Source: Stenotrophomonas nitritireducens (GTDB taxonomy: Bacteria; Pseudomonadota; Gammaproteobacteria; Xanthomonadales; Xanthomonadaceae). Taken from it: a DNA stretch of 64,000 nt. Positions 1 to 8,273 of the stretch are shown here, piece by piece. The notes beneath the pieces were generated by a model. The model did not search any database and was not told the DNA's origin. It was given only the letters and a program-made list of their open reading frames with translations. The position numbers were made by a program, and so were the translations under genes. Each line of letters begins with the position of its first letter. Position 1 is the first letter of the stretch. The stretch spans positions 143,977 to 207,976 of the forward strand of contig NZ_LDJG01000006.1 of NCBI RefSeq assembly GCF_001431425.1, written 5' to 3'.

Positions 1-77
1 CCCGGCAGTTCCTCGGCCCGGTCGATGCGCAGAAGATCGAGCAGGCCATCGCCGAGGCCGGCGGCAAGGTGGCCTGA
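1..77 (+). CDS. 3' end of an unidentified protein gene
   Basis: An open frame runs from the window edge to a TGA at 75-77 and gives a 24-residue tail ending in AEAGGKVA. It is read in frame 3 with no stop. The tail is alanine-rich and looks like a C-terminal helix. The family cannot be named from so short a piece. The next 230 bases hold only REP palindromes. Confidence 0.5.
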   Translation, partial: RQFLGPVDAQKIEQAIAEAGGKVA

Positions 78-150
78 GCGGGCGATGCCCCCGGCGTCCT
101 GCGTAACGAGGTGCTGTTGCGGCGCGTGGCGGGGTTTTCCCGGTGATGCT

Positions 151-258
151 CCAGCGGGGCGTTGCCCCGCTCTACAAGATGGCCGGGGGCTGTAGCGCCG
201 GGCAACGCCCGGCGGGGCTTTCCCGGTAATACCCCGGCGGGGCGTTGGCCCGCTCTAC
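151..258. repeat. Cluster of three GTAG-headed REP palindromes
   Basis: Three short palindromes lie in alternating orientation: 151-176 (minus), 192-215 (plus) and about 235-258 (minus). Each has a GTAG head followed by GC-rich arms around an AA centre, for example head GTAG at 192-195 with arms GCCGGGC and GCCCGGC. The layout matches the GTAG-type REP elements described for Stenotrophomonas, which are moved or maintained by RAYT (TnpA-REP) proteins. No RAYT gene is in the window. They lie between the upstream gene tail and the 3' end of the minus-strand polyphosphate kinase gene, where they could also form a terminator structure. Confidence 0.75.
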
Positions 259-307
259 AAAGGCGCTGGTGCGATGGTCCCGTGGCGCCGGGTGGGAATT
301 TTTACGT

Positions 308-1087
308 TCAGCCGGCCGGATAGGGCGGCAGCGGCTTGACCTGGCCGTATTTCTCTTTCCTGGGCTTTCCCGGCAGGGGCGGCAGGTCGATCAGCGCCTC
401 ATCCACGCGTGTTTCCGGCAGGCGGTCGAGCAGATCGCGGATCAGGGTCAGGCGGCCGCGCTTCTGGTCGTTGAAGTCCACCAGCGTCCATGGTGCATGG
501 CGGCTGTGGGTGGCTTCGAGCATGGCCTCGCGGGCATGGGTATAGGCGGCATACTCCAGGCGCGATTTCAGGTCCACCGGCGACAGCTTCCAGCCCTTGA
601 GCGGGTTGTCGCGACGCTCGGCGAAGCGCTTTTCCTGCTGTTCCTGGTCCACGCACAGCCAGTACTTGAACAGCAGGATGCCGTCGTCGACCAGCAGCCG
701 TTCGAACACGGGCGCCTGCTCGAGGAAGGCCCGGTACTGGGCATCGGTGCAATAGCCCATGACCTTTTCCACGCCGGCGCGGTTGTACCAGCTGCGGTCC
801 ATCAGCACGATCTCGCCTGCCGCGGGCAGGTGGGCGACGTGGCGCTGGAAATACCACTGCGTGCTCTCGCGGTCGGTCGGCTTGGGCAGGGCGACGACGC
901 GGCACTGGCGGGGGTTCAGGTGCCGGGCCACGTCCTGGATCGCGCCGCCCTTGCCGGCGGTGTCGCGGCCCTCGAACAGCACCAGCAGGCGCTGGCCCGA
1001 ATGCTGGACCCAGCGCGCCATCGCGGCCAGTTCCAGCTGCATCGGTTCCAGCAGCCTTTCGTATTCCTTGCGCTTCAGCTTGCCCAT
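308..1087 (-). CDS. ppk2: Polyphosphate kinase 2 family protein (PPK2)
   Basis: This 259-residue cytosolic kinase should transfer phosphate between polyphosphate and nucleotides (class I PPK2 enzymes favour NDP to NTP). The P-loop-like Walker A motif GRDTAGKGG is at residues 40-48. The Walker B region MDRSWYNRAGVE starts near residue 96 and the lid region RRDNPLKGWKLSP follows. Length and motif spacing fit a single-domain PPK2. The ATG start is followed by a Lys/Arg-rich segment usual for the family. The gene diverges from the SPFH operon across a 160-base gap and its 3' side faces the REP cluster. The exact nucleotide preference cannot be read from the sequence. Confidence 0.9.
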   Translation of the reverse strand: MGKLKRKEYERLLEPMQLELAAMARWVQHSGQRLLVLFEGRDTAGKGGAIQDVARHLNPRQCRVVALPKPTDRESTQWYFQRHVAHLPAAGEIVLMDRSWYNRAGVEKVMGYCTDAQYRAFLEQAPVFERLLVDDGILLFKYWLCVDQEQQEKRFAERRDNPLKGWKLSPVDLKSRLEYAAYTHAREAMLEATHSRHAPWTLVDFNDQKRGRLTLIRDLLDRLPETRVDEALIDLPPLPGKPRKEKYGQVKPLPPYPAG

Positions 1088-1247
1088 GGCGGTTCCCTGT
1101 CTGGAAGCGCGAGCCTAGCGCAGTGGCCGTGCGGGTGCTGTCGCGGCAGGCCGGCCTGCGTGCGCGGTGATGTCTCGGTCACCGGTTTTCATGTAGTTTT
1201 GCCGATGCGCCGGGCGTGGTGCCCGGCAATGGATCAGGAGCAGTGCG

Positions 1248-2399
1248 ATGGGGCTTGTCCAGGCAGCAAAGGGTGCGATCGGCGGCGTGCTCGCCGACCA
1301 GTGGAAGGACTTCTTCACGGTGCCGGACGGCCTGCCGGCGACGGCGGCGCTGTTCGCCGCGGTGCCGCGCGGCACCAATGCCGGGCGCGGCTCCAACACC
1401 GGCGGCTCGTCCAACATCATCACCAACGGCTCGAAGATCGTGGTGCCGGAAGGCTACGGCCTGCTGCTGTTCCAGGACGGCGCGATCACCGGCTTCGTCG
1501 CCGAGCCGGGCGGCTACGAGTGGCGTTCGGACGACCCGAACTCGCAGTCGATCTTCGCCGGTGACGGCCTGGTCAGCACCTTCATCAGGCAGAGCTGGGA
1601 GCGCTTCAAGTTCGGCGGCCAGCCGGGCGCGCAGCAGGCGGCGTTCTTCGTCTCGCTGAAGGAGCTGCCGGACAACCGCTTCGGCACCCAGTCCGAGATC
1701 TACTGGGACGACGGCTTCCTCAATACCCAGGTCGGCGCGGTCACGCGCGGCTCGTACACGCTGAAGATCGTCGACCCGATCCTGTTCGTGAAGAACTTCG
1801 TGCCGGCCAGCTACCTGCGCCCGGGCCAGGTGTTCGACTTCACCGACCTGGACAACGCCGCCGCCAGCCAGCTGTTCAACGAAGTGGTCGGCTCGCTGGC
1901 CCCGGCCTTCAGCCTGTATACGAACGATCCGGCCAAGGGCAACCGCATCACCAAACTGCAGCAGGACTCGATCGGCTTCGCACAGAGCCTGTCGGCGGCG
2001 GTCGAGCAGGCCTATCAGTGGCAGTCCGACCGCGGCCTGGCCATCGTCAAGACCGCCATCGTCTCCATCGAGTACGACGCCAACACCCGCGAGCTGCTGA
2101 AGACGGTGCAGCGCGCCGATGCGCTGTCCGGCGCGCGCGGCAATTCCAACCTGCAGGCCAGCGTGGCCGCGGGCATGCAGGCCGCCGGCGAGAACGGCGG
2201 CGCGGCCGGCATGATGGGGATCGGCATGGCCTCCGGGATGATGGGTGGCATGGCCGGATTGCAGCAGCCGGTGGCGCCGGCCGCTCCCGCCGCGGACGAC
2301 CCGGTGGCCAAGCTGAAGAAGGCCAAGGAAATGCTGGACCTGGGCCTGATCACCCAGGGCGACTACGACGCGCTGAAAGCCAAGGCGCTGGGCCTGTAA
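1248..2399 (+). CDS. SPFH-domain protein with C-terminal SHOCT segment
   Basis: The 383-residue product resembles the SPFH/virion-core-like proteins typified by Bacillus YdjI. The N-terminal two thirds, from about residue 60 (ITNGSKIVVPEGYGLLLFQD) to 280, reads as an SPFH/band-7 core. A glycine- and methionine-rich low-complexity linker follows near residues 300-345. The last about 33 residues (DDPVAKLKKAKEMLDLGLIT, then DYDALKAKAL) are a typical SHOCT oligomerisation motif. There is no signal peptide. A good Shine-Dalgarno (AGGAG, 1236-1240) sits 7 bases before the ATG. It is the first gene of a three-gene operon with a zinc-ribbon protein. Its role is unknown; related proteins are linked to membrane stress and scaffold formation. 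Confidence 0.82.
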   Translation: MGLVQAAKGAIGGVLADQWKDFFTVPDGLPATAALFAAVPRGTNAGRGSNTGGSSNIITNGSKIVVPEGYGLLLFQDGAITGFVAEPGGYEWRSDDPNSQSIFAGDGLVSTFIRQSWERFKFGGQPGAQQAAFFVSLKELPDNRFGTQSEIYWDDGFLNTQVGAVTRGSYTLKIVDPILFVKNFVPASYLRPGQVFDFTDLDNAAASQLFNEVVGSLAPAFSLYTNDPAKGNRITKLQQDSIGFAQSLSAAVEQAYQWQSDRGLAIVKTAIVSIEYDANTRELLKTVQRADALSGARGNSNLQASVAAGMQAAGENGGAAGMMGIGMASGMMGGMAGLQQPVAPAAPAADDPVAKLKKAKEMLDLGLITQGDYDALKAKALGL

Positions 2400-2420
2400 C
2401 CGGCAGGACGCACGACGAAC

Positions 2421-3770
2421 ATGTCCGATCCCCGAAACGGTCCGCCGCCGCTGCCCGGGTCCGTCCCTCCGCCGCCGCCCCTGCCGGCGGCGGCGCTGGA
2501 CGGGCCGGGGTCGCCGCGGGATGTCCCGCCGCTGCCCGGCACTTTCCCGCTGGATACCGCGAACCTGCCCAAGGCCATCCGCGACGAAGTCGAGGCGCCC
2601 GATCCGGTTGCCATCGACACCTCGGCCACCGAGCTGAAGGACGGCCTCAACCGCTGTCCGAAATGCGGCGCCACCGATATCCGCCCACGTGCCGGAACCG
2701 ACATGCTGGTGTGCCTGTACTGCCGCCATGAATGGGATGGCGCGCGGGTGGAGGAGGAATTCGGGCTCGGCGAGGGCATCGACCAGTTGCAGGGCACGGT
2801 CATCGCCTCCGGCGCGCGCGACATCGACGCCGCTGCCTCCGCGCTGATGACCTTCAAGTGCAGCGGCTGCGGCGCCGAGGTCACGGTCAATACCGAAAGC
2901 GCGATGACCGCGCGCTGCCACTGGTGCCGCCATGTGTTCGGCGTCAACGAACAGGTCGCCAATGGCGCGGTGCCCGATGCGGTGCTGCCGTTCCACATCC
3001 GGAAGGAAGATGCGGTCGCGCGCATCCGCCAGTTCGTGGACAAGCGCCGCATGTTCGCGCTCAAGGCGTTCAAGGAACAGTTCACGCCCGAGAACGTGGT
3101 CGGCGTCTACCTGCCGTACATGATCGTGGACAGCAATGTCAGCGCGGCGGTGGCCGGCAAGGGCGAGATCAAGACGCGCGAGTACACCCGCGGTACCGAG
3201 AAGAACAGGCAGACCTATTACGACGCGGACGTGTACCAGGTGGAACGGCAGGTGGATTTCACCGTCGACGACCTGCCGCTGGAGTCGTCCACCGAGCGTG
3301 GCAACCTGGACACGCGCGCCAATACCAACAACATCATCAACGCCATCCTGCCGTTCGACACCAAGAACGCGCTGAAATGGAACGCCTCCTACCTGTCCGG
3401 CTTCACCTCGGAGAAGCGCAATCTCGACGTCGAGAAACTGCGTCCGCGGCTGGAGGACCAGCTGCTGTCCATCGCGCGTTCGCAGGTGGAGCGTTCGGTG
3501 CGCCGCTACGACCGCGGTGTGCGCTGGGAGCAGGAGCAGCTGGATGTCCATGGCACCCGCTGGGTGTCGATGTACCTGCCGGTATGGCTGTATTCCTACC
3601 ACCAGCCCGGCAGCAACGGCGGCATGCTGCACTACATCGCGGTCAACGGCCGTACCGGCGCTACCATGGGCAGCGTGCCCGTACAGCAGTGGAAGCTGCT
3701 GCTGGCCGCCCTGGCCACCGGTACCGTCGTCGAGGCTCTGGCAATTGCATTCCTGGTGGCGACGACATGA
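2421..3770 (+). CDS. Double zinc-ribbon protein with C-terminal membrane helix
   Basis: The 449-residue protein starts with a proline-rich, probably disordered stretch of about 45 residues. Two CxxC...CxxC zinc ribbons follow: CPKC with CLYC around residues 79-103, and CSGC with CHWC around residues 150-175. A long mixed domain comes next, and one hydrophobic helix (LLLAALATGTVVEALAIAFL) ends the protein. Ribbons of this kind are annotated as TFIIB-type zinc fingers in proteins such as Bacillus YdjG that are co-encoded with SPFH proteins. The gene starts 21 bases after the SPFH gene and overlaps the next by ATGA. I infer a membrane-anchored partner of the SPFH protein; no activity can be assigned. 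Confidence 0.8.
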   Translation: MSDPRNGPPPLPGSVPPPPPLPAAALDGPGSPRDVPPLPGTFPLDTANLPKAIRDEVEAPDPVAIDTSATELKDGLNRCPKCGATDIRPRAGTDMLVCLYCRHEWDGARVEEEFGLGEGIDQLQGTVIASGARDIDAAASALMTFKCSGCGAEVTVNTESAMTARCHWCRHVFGVNEQVANGAVPDAVLPFHIRKEDAVARIRQFVDKRRMFALKAFKEQFTPENVVGVYLPYMIVDSNVSAAVAGKGEIKTREYTRGTEKNRQTYYDADVYQVERQVDFTVDDLPLESSTERGNLDTRANTNNIINAILPFDTKNALKWNASYLSGFTSEKRNLDVEKLRPRLEDQLLSIARSQVERSVRRYDRGVRWEQEQLDVHGTRWVSMYLPVWLYSYHQPGSNGGMLHYIAVNGRTGATMGSVPVQQWKLLLAALATGTVVEALAIAFLVATT

Positions 3771-4015
3771 GCGACGACAGTGGACTATGGTTGCTGGCCG
3801 CAGGCCCGGCCGGCGCGACCGCGCTGTACTGGGCGCTGTACCGGTACTACCGCAATACCGACAAATCGCATGCCTTCGAGCGCGATACCGCCATCGAGGC
3901 CAAGCCGGTGACCGGCTCGGACACGCAGGTCGGCGAGACAAGAGGCACGCAGCAGCGCCGCATCGACGGCGACAACGTGGGCGACTACCGGCAGCGGGTG
4001 AAACGGCTGCGGTAG
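3767..4015 (+). CDS. Small single-pass membrane protein, third gene of the SPFH operon
   Basis: The ATG overlaps the TGA of the zinc-ribbon gene (ATGA, 3767-3770), a sign of translational coupling. The 82-residue product has one hydrophobic segment at about residues 7-25 (LWLLAAGPAGATALYWALY), then a charged tail rich in Arg, Asp and Gln. No family is recognised. The tight coupling suggests a component of the same membrane complex as the SPFH and zinc-ribbon proteins. The stop is followed within 10 bases by a long palindrome. Confidence 0.7.
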   Translation: MSDDSGLWLLAAGPAGATALYWALYRYYRNTDKSHAFERDTAIEAKPVTGSDTQVGETRGTQQRRIDGDNVGDYRQRVKRLR

Positions 4016-4021
4016 CTGTAA

Positions 4022-4055
4022 CCCGTAGGTGCGGGGCAAGCCCCGCACCTACGGG
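4022..4055. terminator. Perfect 16-bp palindrome (double-headed GTAG REP) between convergent genes
   Basis: Arms 4022-4037 and 4040-4055 are perfectly complementary around an AA centre, and each end carries a GTAG head. It lies between the convergent SPFH operon and the O-GlcNAc transferase gene, so a bidirectional terminator role is plausible, although no T-run flanks it. The TAG stop codon of the minus-strand gene (4049-4051) lies inside the right arm. Confidence 0.7.
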
Positions 4056-5749
4056 CGTTGCAGGTCCTTCAGCAGGGCGGCGAAATCGCCCGCGAAGCCG
4101 GCCATGTCGAACAGGCTGCTTGTGTCGCGGGCTTCGGCCAGCCGCCGGCGGAGCGCGGCCAGTGCCGCCGGGTCATTGCCCAGCCGGACCGCGGTGGCGA
4201 TGAAGGCCGCATCGTCGGCGACGTTCATGTCGTCCAGCCCGAGATGATGGTTGAGGCTGCCGGCCACGCGCGCGGCGAAGGTCCGGCCGGGCGTGGTCAG
4301 CACCGGGCAACCGGCCCACAGCGCATCCGAGGCGGTGGTGTGGGCGTTGTAGGGATGGGTGTCGAGGAACAGGTCGGCGTGCCGATAGCGCGCCAGGTAC
4401 TGGGGGTGCGGCAGCTTGGGCATGAACACCAGCCGCGACGGCTCGATGCCCTGCAGGCGCGCGACCTCGCGCAGCCGCTCATCGGCCAGCCCCGGCCCGG
4501 AGAGCAGCCACAGCACGCTGCCGGGTACGCCGCGCAGCACTTCCAGCAGGCGCGCGACGCTGCGCGGGTTGAGCTTGTAGCTGTTGTTGAAGCAGCAGAA
4601 CACCATGCCGTTGCCGCCCTGGCCACGTTCGGGCAGGCCGCATTCGCGGCGCGCGGGCGGCTGCTCGACCACGCGGGTGTTGTCTGAGGGCTGGAATGCG
4701 CGCGGCAGGCGCAGCACCTTCTCGCTGAACCCCGGTTCCAGCGCCGGCGGCAGCACGAAGCCGTCGGCCAGCACGAAGTCGATCCACGGCGCGCCGGAGG
4801 TGCCGGGATAGGCCAGCCAGTTGACCTGCACCGGCGCCGGCCGCATCGCCAGCACTTCCGGCGTGCCGCCGCCGCCCCAGCCGCGCAGGTCGAACAGCAC
4901 GTCGATGCCGGCGGCGCGGATGCGCCCGGCGATGGCCGCATGCGGCATGCCATCGACCTCGTGCAGCGCATGCGCCGCCGCGTGCAGGCGCTGGCGGATG
5001 CGGCTGCCGTCGTCGCGGTTGAGCGCGAACAGGTGCACCTGCAGTCCGGCATGGGCGCGCAGCTGCTCGAACAGCGCCACCGTCAGCAGCCCGGTGGGGT
5101 GCGCGCCGAAACCGTTGGAGAGGAAACCCGCCCGCAGCGGGCCTTCCATGCGCGGTTGCGCCGGCGGCAGCGGCGGCGTGGAACCGGCAATCACCTGCGC
5201 GCGCTGGCGGGCGCATGCCAGCTGCTCGGCGGCGCTGGCATCCTCGCTGAGGAAGGCGAACGGCTCCACCGCCGGGTTGCTCTGCGCCACCGCGTCGCGG
5301 ACCTGCCGCGACAACGCCTCCAGCCCGCGCCAGTCGCACAGCCGCCGTTGCCAGTTCAACCGCTGCGCCGCCATGTAGGCCTCTTCCGGCATCAGCGCGT
5401 GGGCGCGGCGGTAGGCATCGGCGGCCGCCTCGGGCTGCCCCGCATCTTCCAGCGCATGGCCCAGCCACAGCGCGATGCCAGGATGCTGCGGCACCTGCCG
5501 CGAGGCGTGGCGCAGCAGGTTGGCGGCCTCCTCGTGGCGGCCCTGCATCCAGCGCGCGCGTCCCAGCCGCGCCAGCGCTTCGGGATGATCGTGGCGCAGC
5601 TGCAGCGCGCGCTGCGCGGCGTGTTCGCCAGCGGGCAAGTCGCCCGCGCCCAGCTCGGCGTCGGCCAGCATCACCCAGGCGATGAAGTCGGCAGGCTGGC
5701 GCTGCACCGCGATGCGCAGCTGCCGGAGTTCGTCGTGGGGGCTGTTCAT
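4049..5749 (-). CDS. TPR-containing O-GlcNAc transferase homologue (GT41)
   Basis: The 566-residue protein matches in layout the Xanthomonas campestris OGT homologue whose structure is known (about 568 residues). It has N-terminal TPR helices (about 1-160) followed by two GT41 catalytic lobes. The conserved histidine of the GAHPTG motif is residue 217 and the conserved lysine in NNSYKLNPR is residue 392. The nucleotide-sugar region GAHPTG...LFDLRGWGGGGTPE and the C-terminal DTHPYNAHTTASDALWAG block are intact. The predicted reaction is transfer of GlcNAc, or another sugar, from a UDP donor to protein Ser/Thr. It lacks a signal peptide, so it should be cytosolic. It lies 109 bases downstream of prfA on the same strand. 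Its stop codon is the TAG of a GTAG palindrome. Confidence 0.88.
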   Translation of the reverse strand: MNSPHDELRQLRIAVQRQPADFIAWVMLADAELGAGDLPAGEHAAQRALQLRHDHPEALARLGRARWMQGRHEEAANLLRHASRQVPQHPGIALWLGHALEDAGQPEAAADAYRRAHALMPEEAYMAAQRLNWQRRLCDWRGLEALSRQVRDAVAQSNPAVEPFAFLSEDASAAEQLACARQRAQVIAGSTPPLPPAQPRMEGPLRAGFLSNGFGAHPTGLLTVALFEQLRAHAGLQVHLFALNRDDGSRIRQRLHAAAHALHEVDGMPHAAIAGRIRAAGIDVLFDLRGWGGGGTPEVLAMRPAPVQVNWLAYPGTSGAPWIDFVLADGFVLPPALEPGFSEKVLRLPRAFQPSDNTRVVEQPPARRECGLPERGQGGNGMVFCCFNNSYKLNPRSVARLLEVLRGVPGSVLWLLSGPGLADERLREVARLQGIEPSRLVFMPKLPHPQYLARYRHADLFLDTHPYNAHTTASDALWAGCPVLTTPGRTFAARVAGSLNHHLGLDDMNVADDAAFIATAVRLGNDPAALAALRRRLAEARDTSSLFDMAGFAGDFAALLKDLQRP

Positions 5750-5858
5750 GCTGTGGCGTGACCCTTCGCTGCGGTATGCCTGATTCTGCGGCCATTCCCG
5801 CGCCCGTTCCGCGCACCACCGTGCCGATGCCGGCGGCGCGCATGGCGATGGGCGCGGC

Positions 5859-6944
5859 TCAGCTGCCTTCGGACAGCCGTGCCAGTTCGTCCACCTGGTG
5901 CTCGTGCAGCAGGCGGCCGACCAGGGCGTCCAGGTCGCCCTCGATGATGTTGGGCAGGTCGTACAGGGTCAGGCCCTCGACGCGGTGGTCGGTGATGCGG
6001 CCCTGCGGGAAGTTGTAGGTGCGGATGCGCTGGCTGCGGTCGCCGCTGCCGACCTGCAGGCGCCGCGATTCGGCCTGCGCCGCGGCCTGCCTGCTGCGCT
6101 CGGCGTCGAGCAGCTGTGCCTTCAGCCGCTTCATCGCCTTGTCGCGGTTGGCGTGCTGGCTGCGCTCGGTCTGGCATTCGACCACCACGCCGGTCGGCAC
6201 GTGGGTGATGCGGATGGCCGATTCGGTCTTGTTGACGTGCTGGCCGCCGGCGCCGGAGGAACGGAAGGTGTCCACCTTCAGGTCGGCCGGGTTGATGGCG
6301 ATGTCTTCCACGTCATCGGCCTCGGGGATGATCGCCACGGTGGCGGCCGAGGTATGGATGCGGCCCTGCGACTCGGTGGCCGGCACGCGCTGCACGCGGT
6401 GGGTGCCGGACTCGAACTTCAGCTTCGAGTATGCGCCGCGGCCGACCACGCGCGCCACCACTTCCTTGTAGCCGCCGTGCTCGCCGGGGTTGTCCGATTC
6501 GATCTCGACCTTCCAGCCCTGGCGCTCGGCATAGCGCGCATACATGCGGAACAGGTCGCCGGCGAAGATCGCGGCTTCGTCGCCGCCGGTGCCGGCGCGC
6601 ACTTCCAGGAACAGGTTGCCCTCGTCGCGCGGGTCCTTGGGCACCAGCAGCAGGGCCAGTTCCTCGTCCAGCGCCAGCAGACGCGCCTGCCCCGCGGCGA
6701 TTTCCTCTTCGGCCAGTTCGCGCAGCTCCGGGTCGGCGCGCATCGCCTCGGCCGAGGCCAGGTCGTCGCGGGCGCGGGTTTCGGCGGCCAGCGCGGCGGC
6801 GACCGGTTCGAGCTGGGCGAATTCGCGCGAATGGTCGCGGAAGCGCGTGTTGTCGGCGACCACCTCCGGGTCGGCAAGCAGGCGTTCCAGTTCTTCGCGG
6901 CGCTCGGCCAGGGCCAGCAGCTTACGGCGCAGGGTCGGCGTCAT
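5859..6944 (-). CDS. prfA: Peptide chain release factor 1
   Basis: RF1 ends translation at UAA and UAG. From the ATG at 6944 the product is 361 residues, the normal length. The stop-codon-reading PAT tripeptide is at residues 188-190 and the GGQ peptidyl-hydrolysis motif at 233-235, the same numbers as in E. coli. An in-frame TTG four codons upstream is possible but has no better ribosome site. The start lies inside the last codons of hemA (23-base overlap), the hemA-prfA pairing known from enterobacteria. The next gene downstream is the O-GlcNAc transferase homologue rather than a PrmC methylase, the usual partner of RF1. Confidence 0.97.
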   Translation of the reverse strand: MTPTLRRKLLALAERREELERLLADPEVVADNTRFRDHSREFAQLEPVAAALAAETRARDDLASAEAMRADPELRELAEEEIAAGQARLLALDEELALLLVPKDPRDEGNLFLEVRAGTGGDEAAIFAGDLFRMYARYAERQGWKVEIESDNPGEHGGYKEVVARVVGRGAYSKLKFESGTHRVQRVPATESQGRIHTSAATVAIIPEADDVEDIAINPADLKVDTFRSSGAGGQHVNKTESAIRITHVPTGVVVECQTERSQHANRDKAMKRLKAQLLDAERSRQAAAQAESRRLQVGSGDRSQRIRTYNFPQGRITDHRVEGLTLYDLPNIIEGDLDALVGRLLHEHQVDELARLSEGS

Positions 6945-8205
6945 CGGTTCTTGCAATCGGGTGGTGGTAGCCCGGCACCGCCGGGAACAGGCGCTCGGCG
7001 GCTCGGGTCAGGTCGGCGTCGCCTTCCAGCGCGGCCTGCCGCAGCGCGGCGGTAGGCGGGTGCAGCAGGCGGTTGGTCAGGCCGTGGGCGAGCTGTTCGA
7101 GCACCTCGTCGGCGGTCTTGCCGTTGGCCAGCTGCTGGCGGGCCTTCTCCAGCAGTTCGGCGCGGGTGGCCTCGCCGAATGCGCGCAGCTGCTTGAGCGG
7201 CGCCTGCAGGTGGGTGGCGCGCAGGTTCTCCATGTAGCGGGAGACCTGAAGGTCGATGATGGTCTCGGCCTCGGCGGCGGCCTCGCGGCGGCTGCGGCGG
7301 TTTTCCTCCACGGCGCGCTCCATGTCGTCGACCGTGTAGAGGTAGGCGTCGGCCAGTTCGCCCACGCCGGCCTCGATGTCGCGCGGCACCGCCAGGTCGA
7401 ACAGCAGCATCGGCTTGTGCCGGCGCGCGCGCAGCGCGGCGGCGACCTGCCGCTGCAGGATCACCGGCTCGCGCGCGGCGGTGGCCGAGAACACCACGTC
7501 GGCCTCGGCCAGGTGGCGTTCCAGTTCGGTCAGCGGCAGCGCCACGCCGCCGTGGCGGCTGGCCAGTTCCTGCGCGTGGGCGAGGGTGCGGTTGGCGATC
7601 AGCAGCCGCTTCACCCGCGCTTCGCCCAGGTGCCTGGCGGCCAGTTCGATGGTCTCGCCGGCGCCGACCAGCAGCACGGTGGAATCGTCCAGCCGCGCGA
7701 ACGAATCCTGCGCCAGCCGCACCGCGGTCGAAGCCACGGATACCGGATTGGCGCCGACGCGGGTGTCGGTGCGCGCGCGCTTGGCCACCGAGAAGGTCTG
7801 CTGGAACAGCCGGTCGAGGTGGTTGCCGATCGCGCCGCTGTCATGCGCCAGCGACCAGGCGTCCTTCACCTGGCCCAGGATCTGCGGTTCGCCCAGCACC
7901 ATCGAATCCAGGCCGGTGGCGACGCGGAACAGGTGGCGCACGGCGTCGTCGTCGCGGTGCTCGTACAGGTAACCCTGCAGGTCGCCGGCATGGCTTTCCA
8001 GCCAACGGGAAAGATGCTGGCCGTCCTCGGCCACGGCGTACAGTTCGGTGCGGTTGCAGGTGGACAGCAGCACGGCCTCGGCCAGTTGCGGCGACTGGCG
8101 CAGCGATGCCATCGCGCGCGACAGCGCGTCGCCGCCGAAGGCCGCGCGTTCGCGCAGTTCCACCGGCGCGGTCTGATGGTTCAGTCCGAGCACCCACAGG
8201 GTCAT
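6922..8205 (-). CDS. hemA: Glutamyl-tRNA reductase
   Basis: HemA reduces glutamyl-tRNA to glutamate-1-semialdehyde with NADPH, the first step of C5-pathway haem synthesis. The 427-residue protein has the nucleophile Cys50 in LLSTCNRTE, the N-terminal [13 protein letters not shown] motif, the NADPH-binding GAGE at about 181-184 and the C-terminal dimerisation helix region. It overlaps prfA, so the two are probably one transcript. It diverges from the TPR gene at 8274 across 68 bases that must hold both promoters; I could not settle on clear -35/-10 boxes there. Confidence 0.97.
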   Translation of the reverse strand: MTLWVLGLNHQTAPVELRERAAFGGDALSRAMASLRQSPQLAEAVLLSTCNRTELYAVAEDGQHLSRWLESHAGDLQGYLYEHRDDDAVRHLFRVATGLDSMVLGEPQILGQVKDAWSLAHDSGAIGNHLDRLFQQTFSVAKRARTDTRVGANPVSVASTAVRLAQDSFARLDDSTVLLVGAGETIELAARHLGEARVKRLLIANRTLAHAQELASRHGGVALPLTELERHLAEADVVFSATAAREPVILQRQVAAALRARRHKPMLLFDLAVPRDIEAGVGELADAYLYTVDDMERAVEENRRSRREAAAEAETIIDLQVSRYMENLRATHLQAPLKQLRAFGEATRAELLEKARQQLANGKTADEVLEQLAHGLTNRLLHPPTAALRQAALEGDADLTRAAERLFPAVPGYHHPIARTDDADPAP

Positions 8206-8273
8206 TCTGTTCAGTTGCTTGCGATAAGCTGCTGGCTGTTGATGGCCGCCATTTTACGGCCCGATTGCCGCAG

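Noticed and set aside
78..307. A CRISPR array near the left edge, suggested by regular short palindromes
   Set aside because: The units alternate in orientation, are spaced unevenly, lack unique spacers of constant length and carry the GTAG head of REP elements.
245..1564. A 439-codon plus-strand frame opposite the PPK2 gene
   Set aside because: It begins in a REP palindrome and is antisense to a protein with full kinase motifs.
1179..3941. A 920-codon minus-strand open frame opposite the SPFH operon
   Set aside because: It is a shadow of the sense genes; its translation is Arg/Gly/His-rich with no recognisable fold, and the sense products have clear domains.
8106..8273. An N-terminal extension of the TPR protein from 8106
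   Set aside because: It would overlap hemA and the intergenic promoter region and bury the signal peptide behind an Arg-rich shadow sequence.
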